Positions 7,547-10,764 of a DNA stretch of 10,764 nt are shown piece after piece; positions within the stretch are counted from its first letter, which is position 1; the number at the start of each line of letters is the position of its first letter. Source of the stretch: Candidatus Iainarchaeum sp. (GTDB taxonomy: Archaea > Iainarchaeota > Iainarchaeia > Iainarchaeales > DTGL01); contig JAFCEU010000017.1 in NCBI GenBank assembly GCA_017608995.1, forward strand, positions 1 through 10,764. The letters are read 5' to 3'. The notes under the pieces are model-generated. The model was not told the origin of the DNA and ran no database searches. It was given only the letters and a program-made list of their open reading frames with translations. The translations under genes were made by a program, and so were the position numbers.

Positions 7547-8203
7547 ATGGATGAGAGTGTTATAATTGATACAATAAAAAAGATGAAAGCTTCGGGGCTT
7601 GAAGATGATATAATTTTAAGTACGCTCGAGGATATTGGTATAAACCACGATAGGGCAGAGATGTTATTGAAAAAAGCCTCAGGTATTCCCATTGAAGAAA
7701 GCAAAGTGGAAGTAACAGATCAGCAAGGAACAAAAGCTGAGGAGGCAGCTTCCTCAGAAAAAACTGAAGTGGAACCTGAAAAGATGGCAGAAGAGCCCAG
7801 CGAGGACGAACTTGCTGCAGCATTGAGGCAAATAAAAGAAATGCCGGAAAAGAAGCCCGGGCCAAAGCCAGAGCACGAATTAATTGCTGAAAAAGCCGCA
7901 GAGAAAGTAAAGCAGCATCTTGAAGAAACAAAGCTTGAGCACGATTTGCACCACACAACAATGCATGCTGCTTTGGCTCAGCAGGGTGCTTTGCTGGATG
8001 AGATTCATAAGTCCGTAAAGGAAGCGGTTAAACAGCCAACCAAGACGCCGCGAAGCTTAGAAGAGAGAATTGTGCAGATGCAAGTTGATATTGAAAAGAT
8101 AAAAGCAGATTTGGCAGAAACCAAAGCAATGGTTGCAGCAACCAAAAACCTGATGGATAAAGTACTTGAAGTAACTAGGAAGGTACTTTTAAGGCTGCCC
8201 TAA
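7547..8203 (+). CDS. Helical N-terminal domain plus coiled-coil protein, unknown function
   Basis: A soluble protein of 218 residues. Residues 1-45 form a compact three-helix unit (IIDTIKKMKASGLEDDII, then LEDIGINHDRAEMLLKKA) that resembles UBA/CUE-type or small helix-turn-helix modules; the match is by spacing only. Residues 46-110 are a low-complexity acidic, Pro/Glu/Ala-rich linker. Residues 110-218 are helical and coiled-coil-like, with a His-rich patch near 130-139 (LEHDLHHTTMH) and regular heptads at 165-215. It has no signal peptide or membrane segment. The divergent promoter region is shared with the HerA-like gene, and its stop is two bases from that of the convergent membrane-protein gene. 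Domain order (small fold, flexible linker, coiled coil) suggests an adaptor or tether, which is inference. Confidence 0.85.
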   Translation: MDESVIIDTIKKMKASGLEDDIILSTLEDIGINHDRAEMLLKKASGIPIEESKVEVTDQQGTKAEEAASSEKTEVEPEKMAEEPSEDELAAALRQIKEMPEKKPGPKPEHELIAEKAAEKVKQHLEETKLEHDLHHTTMHAALAQQGALLDEIHKSVKEAVKQPTKTPRSLEERIVQMQVDIEKIKADLAETKAMVAATKNLMDKVLEVTRKVLLRLP

Positions 8204-8205
8204 TC

Positions 8206-8592
8206 CTATTTAAAAAGCGATAAGAACTTGTTTATAAAATTCTTTGTACTTTTTCCTAACTTAGCTCTAAACGCTTTTGATGTTTCACCGGAACTCCAAA
8301 CACCATGTTCATCAAATGTTGCTTCACCCGCTTTTCTTCCAACCTCTTTCAGCGTTTCTGAAATAGCCGCTTGCGGATAGCTTGTTTGCGCATCTGCAAC
8401 TTTTTTTAGTTCACCCTTAATCTTTTCAGCGCTTTTCTTTGCAGCTGTTTTGCTTGCAGATGCGCCTTTCCTCAGCGCATATCCAAAAATGTAAATGAGC
8501 GCAGCTATGCTAAAAATTGCAGCTAACCATAGCAACTTAAGCAGAAATGCGAGCACCGCAAAGCATAAAAGCACAACTAAAGTGCCAAGCAT
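8206..8592 (-). CDS. Small membrane protein with N-terminal hydrophobic hairpin
   Basis: A protein of 128 residues. Residues 2-39 are almost wholly hydrophobic (LGTLVVLLCFAVLAFLL, LWLAAIFSIAALIYIFGYAL) and should form two membrane helices. They are followed by a basic Lys/Ala-rich amphipathic region (40-70) and a polar tail with DEHGVWSSGET, ending in LSLFK. The positive charges after the second helix place the tail in the cytoplasm by the positive-inside rule. The ATG has a strong AAGGTGA ribosome binding site four bases upstream. It is the last gene of the membrane-protein run, 17 bases after the previous stop, and converges with the 7547 gene. Family unknown. Confidence 0.82.
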   Translation of the reverse strand: MLGTLVVLLCFAVLAFLLKLLWLAAIFSIAALIYIFGYALRKGASASKTAAKKSAEKIKGELKKVADAQTSYPQAAISETLKEVGRKAGEATFDEHGVWSSGETSKAFRAKLGKSTKNFINKFLSLFK

Positions 8593-8596
8593 CGCT

Positions 8597-8603
8597 TCAC
8601 CTT
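8597..8603 (-). promoter_or_regulatory. Strong ribosome binding site before the 8592 start
   Basis: AAGGTGA with four-base spacing to the ATG is the best Shine-Dalgarno match in the window. It fixes the start of the 128-residue membrane protein and shows that internal operon genes use this mechanism. Confidence 0.65.
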
Positions 8604-8609
8604 GGGCTT

Positions 8610-8939
8610 TTAGAAGCCTTCGCCACCACCCATTAAGCCACCTAAGCCACCGAGGCCACCCATATCTGGACCATAGTATTCTGGCTGCTGAGGTTTACCC
8701 TTTAGGCTAAGCACAAGTGCTAATATTATGAGACCCATAACTATCAACGGCCAGAACTCCTTGGTAGCGCCCTTTGTCGCATATATTATAAGAACGGCTA
8801 AAAGCAGCACCAGAGTGGTAGAAAGCGATCTTACGCTCAATATCACTACAATCACTGTGCCAAGAACTAACCAATTCTGATCGAATTGCATAAAGAGCAT
8901 CATCAAAATCAATGCGACAGTTAGTGTTAGCGTATCCAT
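8610..8939 (-). CDS. Small polytopic membrane protein with Gly-rich tail
   Basis: A protein of 109 residues with about four hydrophobic segments (roughly 4-17, 23-35, 40-54, 62-78). It then has a short polar linker (KGKPQQPEYYGPD) and a Gly-Leu repeat tail, GGLGGLGGLMGGGEGF. There is no signal peptide and no recognisable catalytic motif. It may be a distant relative of the three membrane proteins upstream: its RSLSTTLVLLLAVLIIY aligns loosely with their LG(S/N) motif and following helix, but the key Gly is replaced. It lies 19 bases after the preceding stop and 17 before the next start, so it is probably in the same operon. Function unknown. Confidence 0.82.
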   Translation of the reverse strand: MDTLTLTVALILMMLFMQFDQNWLVLGTVIVVILSVRSLSTTLVLLLAVLIIYATKGATKEFWPLIVMGLIILALVLSLKGKPQQPEYYGPDMGGLGGLGGLMGGGEGF

Positions 8940-8958
8940 ATTACCACTTATCCCCTAG

Positions 8959-9228
8959 CTAATCCTTCAAGTGCTCGGGTTTTTTAGCGCCAGGAGGTAT
9001 TTTCTCAAACATGCCGCTGAAGAATGTTGCTATTAGGAAAAAAATTACAGGAACCCATATAAGCCAAGGGTATAGGTAAAAAGTAAGGTAAACAATTATT
9101 ACCGCAAATATCGCTGCTATTGGCGCCGAACCAAGCTGCTTTTTTGCCCAGGCGTATAGCCAAATAAGGTATATTAAGCCAGCAGCAATTTGTATGTTTT
9201 CTAAGATATCTAATGCTATCATACCCAT
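8959..9228 (-). CDS. Small polytopic membrane protein, LG(S/N) family
   Basis: The smallest of the array at 89 residues. Three hydrophobic segments are visible (about 12-28, 35-52, 54-72), with the motif AKKQLGSAPIAAIFAVIIVY joining the first and second, and a basic polar tail (KIPPGAKKPEHLKD) at the C-terminus. The motif and the spacing to the Tyr/aromatic positions of the next helix match the two genes upstream, so I read all three as paralogues. An alternative ATG is two codons downstream. The 47-base gap before it is AT-rich and could hold its own weak promoter. No enzymatic residues are visible; function unknown. Confidence 0.82.
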   Translation of the reverse strand: MGMIALDILENIQIAAGLIYLIWLYAWAKKQLGSAPIAAIFAVIIVYLTFYLYPWLIWVPVIFFLIATFFSGMFEKIPPGAKKPEHLKD

Positions 9229-9275
9229 CCTTAGTTAAATAAAGCTTATACTAAAATAAAATTCTTTCTATAGGC

Positions 9276-9602
9276 TTAACTATGATGTCCTACTCTTGTT
9301 CCAAGACCCCAAACTATTACAGATAGAAAATTAAATAGCAATAGCACATAGAAAAACACATAAAGCGAAGCAGTAATGTAGGGGTGCTTTATAACAAGCA
9401 AATAAATAAGTACGGCACTTATTATTATTGTTAAAGCATTTGAACCAAGATGGCCTCGCACAGTGGCAAATATCATCACAGTTAGTATAAGCCGCATTAG
9501 TAGATCTGCTGGAGGGAATAATTTCATTATAATAGGTGGAAGCATCGCTAAAACAACAAAAGCAACGATTATAAAAATTATTAAGAATCCCCGCGAATTC
9601 AT
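9276..9602 (-). CDS. Small polytopic membrane protein, LG(S/N) family
   Basis: A protein of 108 residues with four hydrophobic segments (about 6-28, 33-48, 55-71, 74-98). The shared motif is VRGHLGSNALTIIISAVLIY, beginning near residue 48. Its ATG overlaps the TAA of the upstream gene by one base (TAATG), a sign of translational coupling. Relative to its neighbours it has an extra N-terminal helix that begins MNSRGFLIIFII and could be an uncleaved signal anchor. The C-terminus is short, ending GTRVGHHS. Function unknown; relatedness to its neighbours rests on the motif and topology. Confidence 0.83.
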   Translation of the reverse strand: MNSRGFLIIFIIVAFVVLAMLPPIIMKLFPPADLLMRLILTVMIFATVRGHLGSNALTIIISAVLIYLLVIKHPYITASLYVFFYVLLLFNFLSVIVWGLGTRVGHHS

Positions 9603-9997
9603 TAGCGCATCATCCTCCTTGGCCTTGCCTGTGCAGCATGCATTTGCTTTGCTCTTTGGAGCTGTTGCTGCCTTATTGCCAAATCTACGGCAGAATCAAC
9701 AGGCTTTGCTTCACCACCACCGCCCATCTGGCTCACAAAGAAGAAATCAACAAGTATCCCGCTTATGCCCATTGTGAGAAGCACATATAGCAGGTAAATC
9801 CCGCCAAAGAATTTCCAGTAATCGAAAAGAACGAACCAAGAAACCCCTAATATAATTACTATTGAAAATGGAGTGTTTCCCAAATGGTTCCAAACAAAGC
9901 TTATTATTGAAAGCAATACGAAGATCTTTAAGGCCAATGTTAAGTCAGCAAACGTCTCGGTAAGGGAAAAGAGAGCAAACAAATGCAAAGCTAGCAT
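9602..9997 (-). CDS. Small polytopic membrane protein with basic Gln-rich tail, LG(S/N) family
   Basis: A protein of 131 residues from the ATG at 9997. A TTG at 10006 would add three residues, but the predicted transcription start (near 10001) falls after it. Three to four hydrophobic segments are seen (about 2-15, 20-35, 42-57, 62-88), with the shared motif VWNHLGNTPFSIVIILGVSW between the second and third. A GGGG stretch (QMGGGGEAKP) leads into a cytoplasmic-type tail rich in Gln, Arg and Met (RQQQLQRAKQMHAAQARPRR), which could bind nucleic acid or another acidic partner. It is the first gene of the array, with a TATA-like element upstream, and overlaps the next gene by one base. Family not recognised. 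Confidence 0.82.
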   Translation of the reverse strand: MLALHLFALFSLTETFADLTLALKIFVLLSIISFVWNHLGNTPFSIVIILGVSWFVLFDYWKFFGGIYLLYVLLTMGISGILVDFFFVSQMGGGGEAKPVDSAVDLAIRQQQLQRAKQMHAAQARPRRMMR

Positions 9998-10020
9998 ATC
10001 GACCAATAAAATTAGGTAAA

Positions 10021-10035
10021 GGTTATTTAAATTCG
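10021..10035 (-). promoter_or_regulatory. Putative promoter of the small membrane-protein array
   Basis: On the minus strand, CGAATTTAAATAACC holds a TATA-like TTTAAATA centred at about 10028. It predicts transcription from near 10001, a few bases before the ATG at 9997, and supports that ATG over the upstream TTG. The array of five genes could be read from here. Confidence 0.45.
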
Positions 10036-10089
10036 TTTCTTTAATAAAGTTTGTTTGAATATTTATGTTCTAGCTTTAGCTTTGCGTGT

Positions 10090-10764
10090 TCAGCTTCCAT
10101 AGCTTATGCATTTTCCTTCGCTTAACCCTTTCTCAAATTCTTCAACACTGAGCACAGAACCCTTGGTCTCTAAGAGCCATTTTGGATTCCACCAGAACAT
10201 TGTTTTGCTCCCCGAACTTGTTACACAGACCTTTTTTTGCTTTACTAACTCTAAAATATCGCCTATTGAGTTTATGCTTTCTGCCGCGATACCGTCTAAC
10301 TGTACTATGCTTGATTCGTTGCTGTTTGGCGTTATGAACTTTACATTTGGCGAGAAGCTTTTCAACACATATGCACTCTCTGCAGGCGTGAAAAGCAATG
10401 AGTATAAGTATACATCTCCAGCGTAGCTGGCAGAATCCCATCTAAGCCCATAGATGCTTTCTGAAACTTTGCTATCCGGATAATATGAAAATGCCTCCAA
10501 AACAGGCGCTCCGCTAAAGTCCAAACACTCACCAAGACCATTCCAATAGCCCAAAGAGCTTGTAGGCGCTACTGGCGTATCATGCTCTAAAAGCGCATAC
10601 TCTGCCTTTACAGATTTTCCTTTTTCTCCAGAAACCTTCATTATTACTGGCGTCGCTATATTTGGCGAGAAGTTTAGCACAGCGTTTTTACCTGAAAGCT
10701 CAAACTCAAGCAAGTTGCCTCGAGTTGCCGGGCTTGCATTGATATACGCTAAACCTTGCTCTTT
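10090..10764 (-). CDS. Unrecognised protein, partial (N-terminus beyond the right edge)
   Basis: The frame is open to the right edge, so at least 224 residues of the C-terminal part are visible and the true start is outside. The sequence is polar, Ser/Asn/aromatic-rich and low in Lys/Glu-rich helices, with alternating strands (NAVLNFSPNIATPVIMKVSG; DVYLYSLLFTPAESAYVL), which suits a beta-rich extracytoplasmic domain. Three Cys residues (GECLDF, KKVCVTS, GKCISY) and a Trp cluster (MFWWNPKWLLE) stand out. No membrane helix is visible in this part, so any anchor must be N-terminal. The large extracytoplasmic domain of an envelope enzyme or a surface protein are both possible. The stop lies 54 bases upstream of the array promoter. 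I do not recognise the family. Confidence 0.8.
   Translation of the reverse strand, partial: KEQGLAYINASPATRGNLLEFELSGKNAVLNFSPNIATPVIMKVSGEKGKSVKAEYALLEHDTPVAPTSSLGYWNGLGECLDFSGAPVLEAFSYYPDSKVSESIYGLRWDSASYAGDVYLYSLLFTPAESAYVLKSFSPNVKFITPNSNESSIVQLDGIAAESINSIGDILELVKQKKVCVTSSGSKTMFWWNPKWLLETKGSVLSVEEFEKGLSEGKCISYGS

Noticed and set aside
7560..7961. 133-codon minus-strand open frame opposite the 7547 gene
   Set aside because: Leu/Ala/Phe-rich antisense of a Glu/Lys/Ala-rich coiled coil; the plus-strand gene has a promoter, a ribosome binding site and coherent helical domains.
10142..10441. 99-codon Cys/Arg-rich minus-strand frame overlapping the right-edge gene
   Set aside because: It is a frame shift of the longer open frame 10090-10764, which spans the whole edge without a stop and has ordinary composition.

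Overview
The window reads as archaeal chromosome. It holds a type II methionine aminopeptidase of archaeal length, a family B replicative DNA polymerase with an intein in its catalytic motif, AT-rich TATA/BRE-like promoters, and Shine-Dalgarno-like sites of the GGTGA/GTGAT type. Very short intergenic gaps, many tiny membrane proteins and several unrecognisable genes suggest a small-genome lineage, possibly DPANN; that placement is inference, as the window has no rRNA or tRNA.

Layout. Positions 1-5270 (minus strand) form a compact run: polB with its intein, then map 11 bases downstream, then a polytopic membrane protein that starts on a GTG overlapping the map stop and runs off the left edge. 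A 128-base divergent promoter region (5271-5398) separates polB from a plus-strand coiled-coil protein (5399-5854). That gene converges with a HerA/FtsK-like ATPase homologue on the minus strand (5877-7385) whose Walker A and Walker B motifs are both eroded. A second divergent promoter region (7386-7546) leads to a plus-strand protein with a small helical N-terminal domain and a coiled-coil tail (7547-8203). From 8206 to 9997 lie five consecutive minus-strand genes for membrane proteins of 89-131 residues; three share an LG(S/N) motif and layout and look like diverged tandem paralogues. At the right edge is the C-terminal part of an unrecognised protein (10090-10764).

How the genes may work together. 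polB and map are housekeeping genes for replication and for removal of initiator methionine. The pseudo-ATPase flanked by two coiled-coil proteins, next to an array of tiny membrane proteins, could be parts of an undescribed envelope-associated assembly, but only proximity supports this. The best second looks are the polymerase (intein in motif C, His in place of the steric-gate Tyr, altered uracil-pocket segment), the degenerate HerA-like protein and the membrane-protein array. No tRNA, rRNA, CRISPR array or insertion sequence was seen. No gene-free stretch exceeds about 160 bases.
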